A stretch of DNA of 64,000 bases from Holdemania massiliensis AP2 (GCF_000327285.1 NZ_HE998570.1:86178-150177); one strand, 5' to 3'. Counted from the first letter of the stretch, positions 8,376 to 16,846 are shown. A program made the numbers and translations. The notes: a model not told the origin generated them from the letters alone.

Positions 8376-8669
8376 TTACTTTGCGGTCTGGCGCATTGCG
8401 GTTTGCAGGCTTCTTAACAACAGAAGGCAGAAACCCACAAGTCCCACTGTGAAAAGCGTTAGAAATACGGCGGTGGTCATGGACTGGCGCTGCAAAGCAA
8501 TCCAAGCCTGAAAACCCAGCCATCCGGAAAAACCAATCAGAAAAAGAAATACCAGCGATGTAAGGAAAAGACCCGCTGCCCGCAGCGGCCGCGGCAAGGA
8601 TGGGGACCTGGCGGTACGATCCAGAAGCAGAATCATCAGATGAACAAGAAAATCGAAAATCGGATTCAT
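8376..8669 (-). CDS. Small two-helix membrane protein
   Basis: 97 residues with two clear hydrophobic helices: about residues 31-55 (AAGLFLTSLVFLFLIGFSGW) and 64-85. They are separated by a short loop and flanked by basic ends. The ribosome binding site AGAGGTGAT just upstream is strong, which supports real translation. No family is recognised. It is a monocistronic gene convergent with rsmI and shares the terminator at 8230-8280. The function is unknown. Confidence 0.65.
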   Translation of the reverse strand: MNPIFDFLVHLMILLLDRTARSPSLPRPLRAAGLFLTSLVFLFLIGFSGWLGFQAWIALQRQSMTTAVFLTLFTVGLVGFCLLLLRSLQTAMRQTAK

Positions 8670-8773
8670 GGGATCACCTCTTTCTTTTGGTCTTTGTTAT
8701 CTTAATCATAACAAGGGATACCCCGTTTTTTCTATTATTTTTAGAGGCTTATTCGCGTATTTTCTTTCTATAC

Positions 8774-9667
8774 TCAATTTTCGTTATAGGCACGATCAAT
8801 CAGCGTTTTCGCTTTTTCGAAGTCAGCTTTGTTTTTCAAATGCAATTCAACTGCACCGCAGCCCCAATGACCAATGTTGGTAACATCGCGGGAAAAGCCT
8901 TCCTCGAAAATCACTGTATTCACATCAAGAGGAAGATTGATAACCAGTTTCTTTTTCAAAGCAACCACCGTAACAATATTACGAATTTTCTTGAATGCTG
9001 CATACAGTTTCAGATGAGATTCGTTGATATCATCACCAAGACTTAAAATGAAGTTGGACAAATCCTGATAAAGCAGTTTAATTTCTTTATCCGCTCCGGC
9101 AATCTGTTCCTCAAAGGTTTTATCTGTGGATTTCGGCTTGTTAACAGCATTCTCCTCATGAATGACCGAAGCAATATTTTCATTGATTTGCTCAAACATC
9201 AGTAGGTCTTTACCAAACTTTTTATAACGGATCAGGCTGATATTGCGATTCATCTGTTTAATTGCGGATTCATCATATTTTGTAAAATCACTTGCGATAC
9301 AAATGACACGCGGCATTGTCCAATCAATCTTGTCAGCGAAAGTTAAGCCAAGTTTATTTATAACAAGAACCTTAAAGCTATCCTTATGATCCAGCAGCCA
9401 GTTTAAATAAAACAGACCCTGATTAATAACATTTTCTTTCATCGACCGCTTATACTCGAAGATAACGGGGCAGTGATTTTCATCTATTCCAATGCTGTCC
9501 ATGCGGCCGCCGTCTGTTGTCCGATATTCGGAGGCAAGGAACGTAACGCCGAAAAAAGCACTCATATTATTTTCAATTACAGTTTGCAATTCCTTTTCAA
9601 GGTTGACTGTACTGCTCTGATATTCTTTGACCTTTCCGCTTATATTGAATAATTTAATATCCGCCAT
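8774..9667 (-). CDS. DUF5655-like protein with nuclease-like N-terminal domain
   Basis: 297 residues starting at ATG 9667, preceded by GGGGAGG. An in-frame TTG at 9685 would place that ribosome site inside the protein, so I reject it. Residues about 15-130 look like a restriction-endonuclease-fold domain: a Glu in the first helix, then GRMDSIGID and VIFEYKRS, giving the D...ExK pattern. The C-terminal part (FILSLGDDINE onwards, about 190-297) resembles DUF5655, a domain of unknown function. The gene starts one base after the stop of the upstream ATPase gene, so the two form an operon and may act together. The function is inferred only to the level of a possible nuclease. Confidence 0.7.
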   Translation of the reverse strand: MADIKLFNISGKVKEYQSSTVNLEKELQTVIENNMSAFFGVTFLASEYRTTDGGRMDSIGIDENHCPVIFEYKRSMKENVINQGLFYLNWLLDHKDSFKVLVINKLGLTFADKIDWTMPRVICIASDFTKYDESAIKQMNRNISLIRYKKFGKDLLMFEQINENIASVIHEENAVNKPKSTDKTFEEQIAGADKEIKLLYQDLSNFILSLGDDINESHLKLYAAFKKIRNIVTVVALKKKLVINLPLDVNTVIFEEGFSRDVTNIGHWGCGAVELHLKNKADFEKAKTLIDRAYNEN

Positions 9668-9668
9668 T

Positions 9669-10979
9669 TTATTTTTCCTCCCCAATCCGTGTTATTTGTT
9701 CTATTTGGTACAGCGGCAGATTAATAAGCCAATCTTCTTTTTTGAAATCAGCCATGGATGTTCGGACAGAGATTCCCGGAGAAAATTTCTCATGGTAAAA
9801 TTTCAGACTTTTAGCTTTAAGATTGACCTCAGCCTTAACTTCAATTGGAATGATTTGTTCACCCGTATCCACTACGAAATCAATCTCACAGGAGCCTCTG
9901 TCATTGGTGTAATAGTAAATGCCTAAATCTTCAAGGGTTTTAAGCTGCTGGCAAACATACTGTTCAGTAAGGGCGCCCTTGAACTCAATAAAGAGATCAT
10001 TGCCGTCCAGCAAAGTGTGCGGGTGAAGTCCAACCAGGCATCCAAGTAAACCAACATCAACGACGAACAGCTTGAAGGCCTTTAAGTCTTCGTAAGCTTT
10101 CAAAGGGATGCCTGCAGTATTAACCCGGCTGATCTTATGGACAAGACCGCAGTCGCAGAGCCACATCAAGGCCTCTTCATATTCTTTGGCACGGGCGCCT
10201 TCACGAATAAGACCATAGATAAATTTTTTGTTTTCTTTCGCAAGCTGAGAAGGTATGCTGTTCCATAACATACGAATCTTTGGAACAATAACGTTGGGGG
10301 CATGCTTGGAGAAATCTTGTTCATAAGCTTCAAGAATTCCCTTTTGTATTTCACGAACTTCATTGAAATCTTTGTTTTCCGCAAAGCTTTGTACAGCCTC
10401 AGGCATACCTCCCACAAAGAAATAGTGCTTTAAGGCGTCAATATAGGTTTGTTTAAAACTTGTTATCATCTGAAAATCATGACTGTCAAGAAGTTCGGAA
10501 AAGCGCTGCTTGCCGGTTGCCATCAGGAACTCCTTAAAAGTGAGAGGATAAAGCTTTAAAAAATTGACTTTGCCAACCGGAAAAGATGTACCTTCATGCA
10601 AAGCGATTCCAAGCAGGGAACCTGCGCAGATGATATGATATTGGGGTGCGTTTTCGCAGAAATATTTGAGCGAGGCCAGAGCACGCGGAACTTCCTGGAC
10701 TTCATCAAAAATCAGCAGCGTGTTGTTTGGGTCAATTTTGCGGCCTGAATACAATTCCAAGCCCAATATTAAACGATCTGTATCTAAATCCGAAGCAAAC
10801 AGTTCCGCCATTCTGGAATTTGAATCAAAGTTAATATATACGGTATCTGCATAGGCCTGTTTGCCAAACTCCTTCATCAGCCAAGTCTTCCCTACCTGCC
10901 GTGCTCCTTCAATAATTAAGGGCTTCCGGCGCGGACTGGCTTTCCATTTTATTAATTTTTCAATCGCAGTTCGGTACAT
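9669..10979 (-). CDS. AAA-type ATPase, DUF4143 family
   Basis: 436 residues from ATG 10979, with GGGAGAGG five bases ahead; the in-frame GTG at 10985 lies in the spacer. The Walker A motif is GARQVGKTWL (about residues 27-36) and Walker B is LLIFDEVQE. The C-terminal DUF4143 part ends in a nuclease-like segment, CEIDFVVDTGEQIIPIEVKAEV, with Asp, Glu and Lys in a PD-(D/E)XK arrangement. Members of this family are common and poorly understood. Some are thought to be defence-related or toxin-like. It forms an operon with the nuclease-like gene at 8774. A second member lies at 41912. Confidence 0.85.
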   Translation of the reverse strand: MYRTAIEKLIKWKASPRRKPLIIEGARQVGKTWLMKEFGKQAYADTVYINFDSNSRMAELFASDLDTDRLILGLELYSGRKIDPNNTLLIFDEVQEVPRALASLKYFCENAPQYHIICAGSLLGIALHEGTSFPVGKVNFLKLYPLTFKEFLMATGKQRFSELLDSHDFQMITSFKQTYIDALKHYFFVGGMPEAVQSFAENKDFNEVREIQKGILEAYEQDFSKHAPNVIVPKIRMLWNSIPSQLAKENKKFIYGLIREGARAKEYEEALMWLCDCGLVHKISRVNTAGIPLKAYEDLKAFKLFVVDVGLLGCLVGLHPHTLLDGNDLFIEFKGALTEQYVCQQLKTLEDLGIYYYTNDRGSCEIDFVVDTGEQIIPIEVKAEVNLKAKSLKFYHEKFSPGISVRTSMADFKKEDWLINLPLYQIEQITRIGEEK

Positions 10980-10985
10980 GTACAC

Positions 10986-11290
10986 CTCTCCCTTATCTGA
11001 GTATAGGATCAGAATACCGCATAATTACATAAAATACAACGATATTTAGATAGAATATAACACTTTTTACAACGAAAAATGTTGGTATATGACAAAAAAT
11101 ACGAGGAAAACCGAATGACAGCTCGCTTATGCTTGTCTTCTGCTTTGGCCTTTCCGTTTTTGCCGCCTGTAAAAGAGCTCATTCCCGCGGTCTTTTATGC
11201 TTCATTCCCCCAGATCTAAGTTCGTTTTCTTGCAGCTGAATTTGATGATGGAAATGCCTTTGCAGCGCAGCGGTTCAGTTTGGGTATCCG
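10986..11290. other. Intergenic region between ATPase operon and AraC gene
   Basis: The left 60 bases hold the minus-strand promoter of the ATPase operon. The rest is AT-rich to about 11110, then mixed. I see no open frame with a ribosome site and no clear terminator hairpin for the AraC gene ending at 11291. Confidence 0.5.
11011..11039 (-). promoter_or_regulatory. Promoter of the ATPase/nuclease pair
   Basis: On the minus strand, TTGTAT (11034-11039), 17-base spacer, TATTCT (11011-11016). It is 32 bases ahead of the start at 10979. Confidence 0.6.
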
Positions 11291-12154
11291 CTAAGGTTTT
11301 CGATAGTATATTCTCCGATACGCATTGGGCGTCAGGGAAAACGTCGCCTTAAACTGTTTGGAAAAATAACTGGGATGCAGATAATGCAGCTGTTCTGATA
11401 TCTGACGGACTGATAAATCCGGATCGGCAAGCAGCGTCAGCGAGCGGTATAACCGATGCTGAATAATTAAGGACTGCGGCGACAGCTGAATGATAGCCAG
11501 TGTGCAACGACAGAGATAACTTTGAGAAACATGCAGGCGGTCGCAATAATCCTGAACGCTTAACGCTTCATCGGATTTTTCCAGTTCATATAAAAATTTC
11601 TCTGCGGTGGAAAGCATGGCGCTGTCTGCGCTGGCCGAGATAAAGGGGCCTTGATTATTTTTGAGCATCATGACCGCAAGCAGGCTGATTAAATGTTGAA
11701 GACCTAAAACATAACCGGCATTCTGTTTTTCCGCGTTGTCAATCCAATAACTGATCAGCTCAAAAGTCGGATCATCAATCAGCTGCTTAAACCAGAGCTG
11801 ATGGTGAAATAAGGTCAGCCATTGTTCCTGATTGAACAAGCCGCTGACTTGAAAAAGCAGCTCATAAGTTTCTAATGAATCCGTGATGAACTGAGCGCTG
11901 TGAAGCAGATAAGGCGGAATCAGGAATAAATCGCCAGGCCCGGCATGAAAGGTCTGACCTTGAATGGTGACGGAGCATTCTCCCTGCCGGATCACCGCCA
12001 GCTTGATATGAGGAATCAGGACATTGGACAACTGACGAACACGGTTCTGAAAAGTATGCCGGTAAGCGAAAATCTGATATTGATATTTCTGCAGAACAGA
12101 GGAAACAGAATCCGAACAGCTTTGATCAGGTATTAATAAATTGCGGTATTTCAT
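11291..12154 (-). CDS. AraC family transcriptional regulator with cupin sensor
   Basis: 287 residues. The N-terminal half is a cupin-like ligand domain (GPGDLFLIPPYLLHSAQF near residues 90-110). The C-terminal AraC helix-turn-helix pair begins near residue 185 (LSVQDYCDRLHVSQSYLCR) and ends with the second-helix signature YFSKQFKATFSLTPNAYR. AAAGGAG lies ahead of the start. It is divergent from the lipoprotein at 12277 with a 122-base shared region, so it probably activates that gene. The ligand is unknown; cupin-AraC proteins often sense sugars or small organic acids. Confidence 0.88.
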   Translation of the reverse strand: MKYRNLLIPDQSCSDSVSSVLQKYQYQIFAYRHTFQNRVRQLSNVLIPHIKLAVIRQGECSVTIQGQTFHAGPGDLFLIPPYLLHSAQFITDSLETYELLFQVSGLFNQEQWLTLFHHQLWFKQLIDDPTFELISYWIDNAEKQNAGYVLGLQHLISLLAVMMLKNNQGPFISASADSAMLSTAEKFLYELEKSDEALSVQDYCDRLHVSQSYLCRCTLAIIQLSPQSLIIQHRLYRSLTLLADPDLSVRQISEQLHYLHPSYFSKQFKATFSLTPNAYRRIYYRKP

Positions 12155-12276
12155 TGGCTGGATTCTCCTTTAACTCATTATATCGAAGTTCTGAATTTTA
12201 TCCTAGTCGGTCTGATTGGAATCTTGTGTGAAAATAAACAATATGACATGATAAGAACATAGAAAGAGGGAAGATT

Positions 12277-13083
12277 ATGAAGAAATTAGGAATGTTGTTT
12301 TTGGCAGCTTTGCTTCTGGCAGGCTGCAGCACAGCTCCGGCTCAGAAAACCGATGCGGAGTTGGAAGCGGAAGGCTGGGTTAAGAATCCGGAAGCCAACG
12401 GTTATATCAAAATGGAAGACGCGTTGACGACGGCTTCGGTAGCCATTGATGAAAGTCAGCAGCTGAGTCAGCCGGAAATCCGCGACCTGGCTCTGGATTA
12501 TCTGCGGGGCTGGCCGTTAAAAACCGATGAAGCAGGTCAGACTATCTATGCTTATCGTGAAATGTATCAAATCGCTACCTCCTACAATAATGAGCCAGGG
12601 CTGTCCTCGGTCGAATTTGTTCTGGATCCTCAGACGATGAAGCTCTATGCTTCCAGTGAAAAAGGCACTGAAAAATGCGTGCATATCGCAAAGAATCCGA
12701 AGGTTGTTCTGTATTGGTACAAGCAGATTCCGGAAGAAGAATACATTGCCTATAAAAATGATTATTTCAACTCCTACGGCGTTCAGATCAAAGGCACAGC
12801 GAAGCTGATGGATCCAGCCTCGGAAGAAGCACAGAAAGCAGCGGCGTTATATCTGGAAACTTTGTATGGTGCGGAAGGTTGGGCCGCGATGGGCGAAAAG
12901 CAGCCGACGATCATCGCCAAACTGTTGGAAGTCAATGACTGGATTGAAATTGATCCGACTGAATACGTAGTGAATTCACTGCAGTGGACCTACAACAAAG
13001 AGGGCAGCACACGTCCAGAATGGTATGATCCAGAAAGCCCGTACTTCGGCAAATCTGTCCGCCAAGTCTATTACGTTCATTAA
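12277..13083 (+). CDS. Lipoprotein with pyridoxamine-5'-phosphate-oxidase-like flavin fold
   Basis: 268 residues with lipobox LAGC (Cys17). The segment from about 85 to 155 resembles the split-barrel FMN-binding fold: PGLSSVEFVLDPQTMKLYAS, then SSEKGTEKCVHIAKNPKVVL, the pattern of pyridoxamine-phosphate-oxidase-like proteins. A conserved-looking C-terminal half follows. Most such proteins are cytoplasmic, so an exported, lipid-anchored version is unusual. It may be an extracellular flavin- or haem-binding redox protein. A weak promoter, TTGTGT-17-CATGAT (12224-12252), lies in the region shared with the divergent AraC gene. The fold call is moderate; the reaction is unknown. Confidence 0.7.
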   Translation: MKKLGMLFLAALLLAGCSTAPAQKTDAELEAEGWVKNPEANGYIKMEDALTTASVAIDESQQLSQPEIRDLALDYLRGWPLKTDEAGQTIYAYREMYQIATSYNNEPGLSSVEFVLDPQTMKLYASSEKGTEKCVHIAKNPKVVLYWYKQIPEEEYIAYKNDYFNSYGVQIKGTAKLMDPASEEAQKAAALYLETLYGAEGWAAMGEKQPTIIAKLLEVNDWIEIDPTEYVVNSLQWTYNKEGSTRPEWYDPESPYFGKSVRQVYYVH

Positions 13084-13090
13084 GGAAAGA

Positions 13091-13118
13091 AAGCGGGAAG
13101 CCTATCCCGTTTTCTTTT
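13091..13118 (+). terminator. Rho-independent terminator
   Basis: Short stem CGGGA (13094-13098) with TCCCG (13105-13109), extended by A-T pairs, then TTTTCTTTT. Confidence 0.65.
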
Positions 13119-13207
13119 GCGCCTGCCATAAGATCCGCTGCGATCCTCCACAGGAAAAGCGGAAGCTCAATAATGAAAAAATTCGGATTAAAATGCCGGT
13201 AGACCCC

Positions 13208-13235
13208 TTGACGATCTAAAAACTTATGTTATAAT
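13208..13235 (+). promoter_or_regulatory. Promoter of perR-rbr
   Basis: TTGACG (13208-13213), 16-base spacer, TATAAT (13230-13235). The -10 overlaps the inverted repeat at 13232-13252, so repressor binding would occlude the promoter. Confidence 0.8.
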
Positions 13236-13252
13236 GATAACAGTTATCGTTA
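13232..13252. promoter_or_regulatory. Fur/PerR-family operator
   Basis: TAATGATAAC-A-GTTATCGTTA is an inverted repeat with one mismatched pair. Its core TGATAAC-A-GTTATC follows the 7-1-7 pattern of Fur-family boxes. It lies across the -10 and start site of the adjacent Fur-family gene, so autoregulation is very likely. Confidence 0.75.
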
Positions 13253-13264
13253 TTAGGAGGTGAG

Positions 13265-13690
13265 ATGATGATTCGCAGGAATTCAAGGCAACGCCAGCTG
13301 ATCTTGGATGTGATGCGCGGAGAAGGAATTCACTTGAACGCTGATCAGGTTTATCAAAAAGTGAAGCAGGCGGATCCCTCCATCGGGATCGCGACCGTCT
13401 ACCGCAACTTGAATCTGTTGACGGAAATGGGCGAAATACAGAAGTTTCAGGACCGCAGTACCGGATTCATGTACGATGGAAATCCGAAAAAACATCATCA
13501 CTTCTATTGTCGATACTGTAAGCGGTATTTCGACGTTTCGTTCTCCGTGGAGGAGCAGATGATCCGCCAGGTTGAAGACCAGATGGGCGTCAGCGTGGAA
13601 GATCTGAATATTTCGTTGGAAGGCTGCTGCAACGAGTGTAAAGACAAACAGGAAAAAGAGAAAGAAAGAGGTAAAGAACAATGGAATTAA
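13265..13690 (+). CDS. perR: Fur-family regulator, probably PerR (peroxide sensor)
   Basis: 141 residues. The N-terminal winged helix is present ([13 protein letters not shown]). Zinc-site cysteines occur as CRYC and CNEC. The regulatory metal ligands of PerR can be aligned: His in GIHLNAD, Asp in MYDGN, HHH before FYC, and Asp in RYFDVSF. An Asp at that last position favours a PerR-type peroxide sensor over Fur. It overlaps rubrerythrin by 10 bases, and its own promoter carries a Fur-family box. The C-terminus ends in a charged [13 protein letters not shown] tail. The family is certain; PerR rather than Fur is likely. Confidence 0.85.
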   Translation: MMIRRNSRQRQLILDVMRGEGIHLNADQVYQKVKQADPSIGIATVYRNLNLLTEMGEIQKFQDRSTGFMYDGNPKKHHHFYCRYCKRYFDVSFSVEEQMIRQVEDQMGVSVEDLNISLEGCCNECKDKQEKEKERGKEQWN

Positions 13691-14220
13691 AAGGATCAAG
13701 AACTGAACAGAACTTAATGAGCGCTTTTGCCGGAGAATCTCAGGCTCGCAACAAGTACACTTACTATGCGATGAAGGCTCGTGCTGAAGGCATGGAACAG
13801 ATTGCCAACATCTTTGAGGAAACCGCCCGCAACGAACAGGAACATGCGATGCTGTGGTTCAAGGCTCTGCATGGTGATCAGATCCCGACAACTGACGTCA
13901 ATCTGCAGGATGCGGCCAATGGTGAAAACTATGAATGGACGGATATGTATGCAGAATTCGCCAAAGTTGCCCGTGAAGAAGGCTTCAATAAGATCGCAGC
14001 ACAGATGGATATGGTTGCGAAGATCGAAAAGCGCCATGAAGAACGTTACCTGGCTCTGTTAAGCAATGTCAAAGAAGACAAAGTCTTCAAGAAAGAAGAA
14101 GACGTCATGTGGAAATGCCAGATCTGCGGCTATACCATGGTCGGCAAGAACGCTCCGGGTCTGTGCCCGCTGTGCGGCTATGCTAAATCCTTCTTTGAAG
14201 TTGAAAAAGCAAACTACTAA
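13681..14220 (+). CDS. rbr: Rubrerythrin
   Basis: 179 residues. Reduces hydrogen peroxide in anaerobes. The N-terminal four-helix diiron domain has [13 protein letters not shown], the EQEH ligand motif and EKRHEERY. The C-terminal rubredoxin domain shows both knuckles, CQICGY and CPLCGY. All expected iron ligands appear present. It is co-transcribed with, and overlaps, the PerR-type gene, the usual arrangement for a peroxide-inducible rubrerythrin. A strong terminator follows. Confidence 0.96.
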   Translation: MELKGSRTEQNLMSAFAGESQARNKYTYYAMKARAEGMEQIANIFEETARNEQEHAMLWFKALHGDQIPTTDVNLQDAANGENYEWTDMYAEFAKVAREEGFNKIAAQMDMVAKIEKRHEERYLALLSNVKEDKVFKKEEDVMWKCQICGYTMVGKNAPGLCPLCGYAKSFFEVEKANY

Positions 14221-14231
14221 TTTCTCTGATG

Positions 14232-14260
14232 AAAAGGATCCCGCTGTGGATCCTTTTTTC
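14232..14260 (+). terminator. Rho-independent terminator
   Basis: Stem AAAAGGATCC (14232-14241) with GGATCCTTTT (14248-14257), loop of six, then more T. It ends the perR-rbr operon. Confidence 0.85.
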
Positions 14261-14339
14261 ATGGTGAAAGACAGGGACAGGACACATATTTTTCGAGGCT
14301 GATTCATACACTGAAAACAGAATCGGAGGATAGACCACA

Positions 14340-14921
14340 ATGAAAATCAGAATCCTGCAATGTGACCCGTTTGATCCGCAGGCCGAGGATCAGGTTCATC
14401 GCATCCGTCATCAGACGGGTGAGCTTATCATTGAATACATCCAAATTATAGACGCTGCCCTTTCCAAAGAAACCTGGGATCAGACGATTCTCTGCTCCTC
14501 TGCGGCGATCAGTCCGCAGCTTGCCGCCTCGTTTAAAGAACCTGTCCTGATCCTTTCCCCGCAGACGATTTCCGGCTATCCCTGCTGGAAAATTCAAAAG
14601 GGACTGATGGATCCCTGGAATGGGGAATGGCTCGTGAAGATGATCAGTCAGCTGGTTCTGCACAAGCAGCGGCTGGATCAGAATCAGGGACTGGAATTTG
14701 TTAAAGTTAAGAAGGAAAGAAAGCTCAGTGCTGAGCTGGAACATCTGCTGAAGGGGACAAAACCGAAGGATTACCCGGATGCTCTGTGGCTGTTTGTTCA
14801 GGACCGTCAGAATGATACGTTGGAATTGGATACCCAGGAACTTCCGTTTCCGGTAGAGTGCTATTGGATGAAGCAAAAGGCGGAAGTGAATGTCGCCTGT
14901 TTCCTCTATGCGGCAGCTTAG
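14340..14921 (+). CDS. Hypothetical protein
   Basis: 193 residues, cytoplasmic, with no signal or membrane segment. GGAGGATAG lies 8 bases ahead of the start, which supports translation. The sequence has an alternating strand/helix look: TILCSSAAISPQLAASF, then PVLILSPQTISGYPCW, suggesting a Rossmann-like or response-regulator-like fold. I cannot match it to a family. It is a single gene between the rubrerythrin terminator and a bidirectional terminator shared with the cold-shock gene. Confidence 0.55.
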   Translation: MKIRILQCDPFDPQAEDQVHRIRHQTGELIIEYIQIIDAALSKETWDQTILCSSAAISPQLAASFKEPVLILSPQTISGYPCWKIQKGLMDPWNGEWLVKMISQLVLHKQRLDQNQGLEFVKVKKERKLSAELEHLLKGTKPKDYPDALWLFVQDRQNDTLELDTQELPFPVECYWMKQKAEVNVACFLYAAA

Positions 14922-14982
14922 GAAATAGGTGTGGGAAAAAGAAGGATCAGGGAGCCTTAAAAACACTCTGCCTGAGCAAAGA

Positions 14983-15006
14983 AAAAGCACTCCTGTGAGT
15001 GCTTTT
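14983..15006. terminator. Bidirectional terminator
   Basis: Stem AAAAGCACTC (14983-14992), loop CTGT, GAGTGCTTTT (14997-15006). T runs on both strands let it serve the gene at 14340 and the convergent cold-shock gene. Confidence 0.85.
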
Positions 15007-15024
15007 GTCGCTTTGTCAGTGATA

Positions 15025-15225
15025 TTAAAGCTTACAGACATTCGCAGCCTGTTCGCCGCGGTCGCTCTGTACGACTTCAAAGCTGACGGCATCGCCGTCA
15101 TCCAGCGTTTTAAAACCGTCGATCTGAATCGCGGAATAATGAACGAAAACATCTTTCCCTTCATCGGTGGTAATGAATCCGTAGCCTTTTTCTGCATTAA
15201 ACCATTTTACTTTTCCTGTGACCAT
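15025..15225 (-). CDS. Cold-shock domain protein
   Basis: 66 residues, the standard length. RNA/ssDNA chaperone with both motifs: RNP1-like KGYGFITT and RNP2-like VFVHYSAI. The start [11 protein letters not shown] segment is typical. AGGAGGA precedes the start. The leader upstream is AT-rich, with a TATAAT about 90 bases ahead of the start (minus strand), giving the long untranslated leader common to this family. Confidence 0.96.
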   Translation of the reverse strand: MVTGKVKWFNAEKGYGFITTDEGKDVFVHYSAIQIDGFKTLDDGDAVSFEVVQSDRGEQAANVCKL

Positions 15226-15646
15226 GAACTGTCCTCCTATGCCACTATAATAAAAAACCCATGCGGATGGACATTAACTATCCTTCCCCATGTGAAATTA
15301 TAGTTATAGCCTCAAAATCTATCTACAATATAGCACGATTCGTTATCGGAATCAATCCGGATTTCATGGCAGATTGCGTGAAAAAGGTCTATAATTGTTC
15401 GTAATCATAATTAAATCAGGATAAGTCAGGTTCTGAAAGAAAAAGTGAGAAAGCAGCGCAAATGATCCTGAAACGGAATCGTTTCTTCTGAAAAACAGGA
15501 TCAGTCCGGCTTAATCTGTTCCTTTCATGCTTGATATGAGCATTACAATAGAAATCAAGAATGGTTTTGATTATGATGAATCTGCTGAAAAAAGTTTCCT
15601 GTTAATTTCTAAGGGAATGGGAAAAATGAATAAAGGAGTGATGAAG
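15226..15646. other. Divergent intergenic region (cold shock / flavodiiron)
   Basis: The left part holds the minus-strand leader of the cold-shock gene. A plus-strand TATAAT lies at 15390-15395, without a strong -35. A nested hairpin lies at 15464-15502. An open frame from 15527 runs into the flavodiiron gene, but its starts lack ribosome sites, so I treat this region as untranslated leader. Confidence 0.55.
15464..15502 (+). promoter_or_regulatory. Nested leader hairpin ahead of flavodiiron gene
   Basis: Outer arms GATCCTG (15464-15470) and CAGGATC (15496-15502) enclose a perfect inner stem GAAACG/CGTTTC (15470-15475, 15480-15485). No T run follows, so it is not a terminator. It may be an mRNA structure or a protein-binding element. 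Confidence 0.45.
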
Positions 15647-16840
15647 ATGACAGTCAACGAACGGTTAACGCAGGATTTAATCTGGACAGGGGTTCAGGAT
15701 GCCCAGCTGAAGGTTTTTGATATCATTATGGAAACTGAATTTGGAACAACTTATAATTCTTATCTTTTGAAGGGAACGGAAAAAACCGCCTTGATCGAAA
15801 CGGTAAAACTACCCTTCTTCGATGAATTTCAACAGAAGATTGAGAAGGTAGTTCCGCTTTGCGACGTCGATTATTTAATCGTGAATCATACAGAACCGGA
15901 TCATGCCGGATCGATTGAAAAATGTTTGGCGATCAATCCGAATCTGACCGTGATCGGCAGTCCGGCGGCACTGCAGTTTTTGAAAGAGATCGTCAACCGT
16001 GACTTTAAAGCGCTGGCGGTGAAAGAGGGGCAGACTTTGGACCTGGGTGGAAAAACATTGCAGTTTATGATCGTCCCGAATCTGCATTGGCCGGATACCA
16101 TGTATACCTGGGTTCAGGAAGATGGAATTCTCTTTACCTGTGATTCCTTCGGAGCGCATTATGCGTTTGAGGGGCTGCGGCTCAGTGAAGTTCAGGATCA
16201 CAATGGCTATGAGCGGGCATTAAAGTATTATTATGATCATATTTTAAAGCCGTTTCGGCCGTTTATGCAGAAGGCGCTGGATAAAGTTGAACCTCTGAAA
16301 CTGAATATGATTTGTCCGGGTCATGGGCCGATCTTGGACTGCAGGCTGCCGGAAATGTTTGCGCAGTATCGGAAATGGAATGCGGAGCCGCAGCTGGAAA
16401 ACAAACTGATTTTGGCTTATGTCAGCGCCTATGGATATACCGAGCAGCTGGCGCAGGCGGCAGCCCGTGGAATCGAAAGTGTTGGCTGGCAGGCTGAGCT
16501 GGTTGAACTGACGCAGACACCCGTTGCCGAAGTTGTGGAAAAGATTGAAAACGCGCGGGGATTTTTGCTGGGATCGCCGACGATTCTGGCGGAAGCCCTG
16601 CCGCCGGTATGGGCTGTTCTGTCATTGATGAATCCGGTGATTCACGGCGGCAAGTATGCCGCGGTTTTCGGCAGCTATGGCTGGAGCGGCGAAGCCTTTG
16701 CGCACCTGGAAGAACGCCTGAAACAGCTGCGAATCCAGGTTATGCCGGCATTCAAAGTCCGGTTTAAGCCATCGCCAAAACAGCTGGAAGAAGCAAAAGC
16801 TGCCGGCCGGCAATGGGTGGAGATTATTCAGAATCAATAA
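15647..16840 (+). CDS. fprA: Flavodiiron protein (oxygen/nitric-oxide reductase)
   Basis: 397 residues from ATG 15647, eight bases after AAAGGAG. Upstream in-frame ATGs, including 15641, are poorly spaced. The N-terminal metallo-beta-lactamase-like domain has all diiron ligands: HTEPDHAG (His81, Glu83, Asp85, His86), LHWPDTM, TCDSFGAH and CPGHGPI. The C-terminal flavodoxin domain (from about 255) binds FMN (YVSAYGYTEQLA). There is no extra rubredoxin or oxidoreductase domain, so it is class A. It reduces O2 to water or NO to N2O in anaerobes, using electrons from a separate rubredoxin. It lies close to perR-rbr, making an oxygen-defence cluster. Confidence 0.93.
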   Translation: MTVNERLTQDLIWTGVQDAQLKVFDIIMETEFGTTYNSYLLKGTEKTALIETVKLPFFDEFQQKIEKVVPLCDVDYLIVNHTEPDHAGSIEKCLAINPNLTVIGSPAALQFLKEIVNRDFKALAVKEGQTLDLGGKTLQFMIVPNLHWPDTMYTWVQEDGILFTCDSFGAHYAFEGLRLSEVQDHNGYERALKYYYDHILKPFRPFMQKALDKVEPLKLNMICPGHGPILDCRLPEMFAQYRKWNAEPQLENKLILAYVSAYGYTEQLAQAAARGIESVGWQAELVELTQTPVAEVVEKIENARGFLLGSPTILAEALPPVWAVLSLMNPVIHGGKYAAVFGSYGWSGEAFAHLEERLKQLRIQVMPAFKVRFKPSPKQLEEAKAAGRQWVEIIQNQ

Positions 16841-16846
16841 GCTCAG

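Noticed and set aside
14304-15197. 297-codon minus-strand open frame
   Set aside because: It overlaps the cold-shock gene in another frame, a bidirectional terminator and the gene at 14340. No ribosome site, and the composition is not protein-like.
15390-15420. Possible PerR box (TAATT...AATTA) ahead of the flavodiiron gene
   Set aside because: Only five matching bases per arm with a long, asymmetric centre; it does not fit the 7-1-7 pattern seen at 13232.
15527-15646. N-terminal extension of the flavodiiron protein
   Set aside because: The starts at 15527 and after lack ribosome sites, and the usual N-terminus of the family begins at 15647 with AAAGGAG eight bases ahead.
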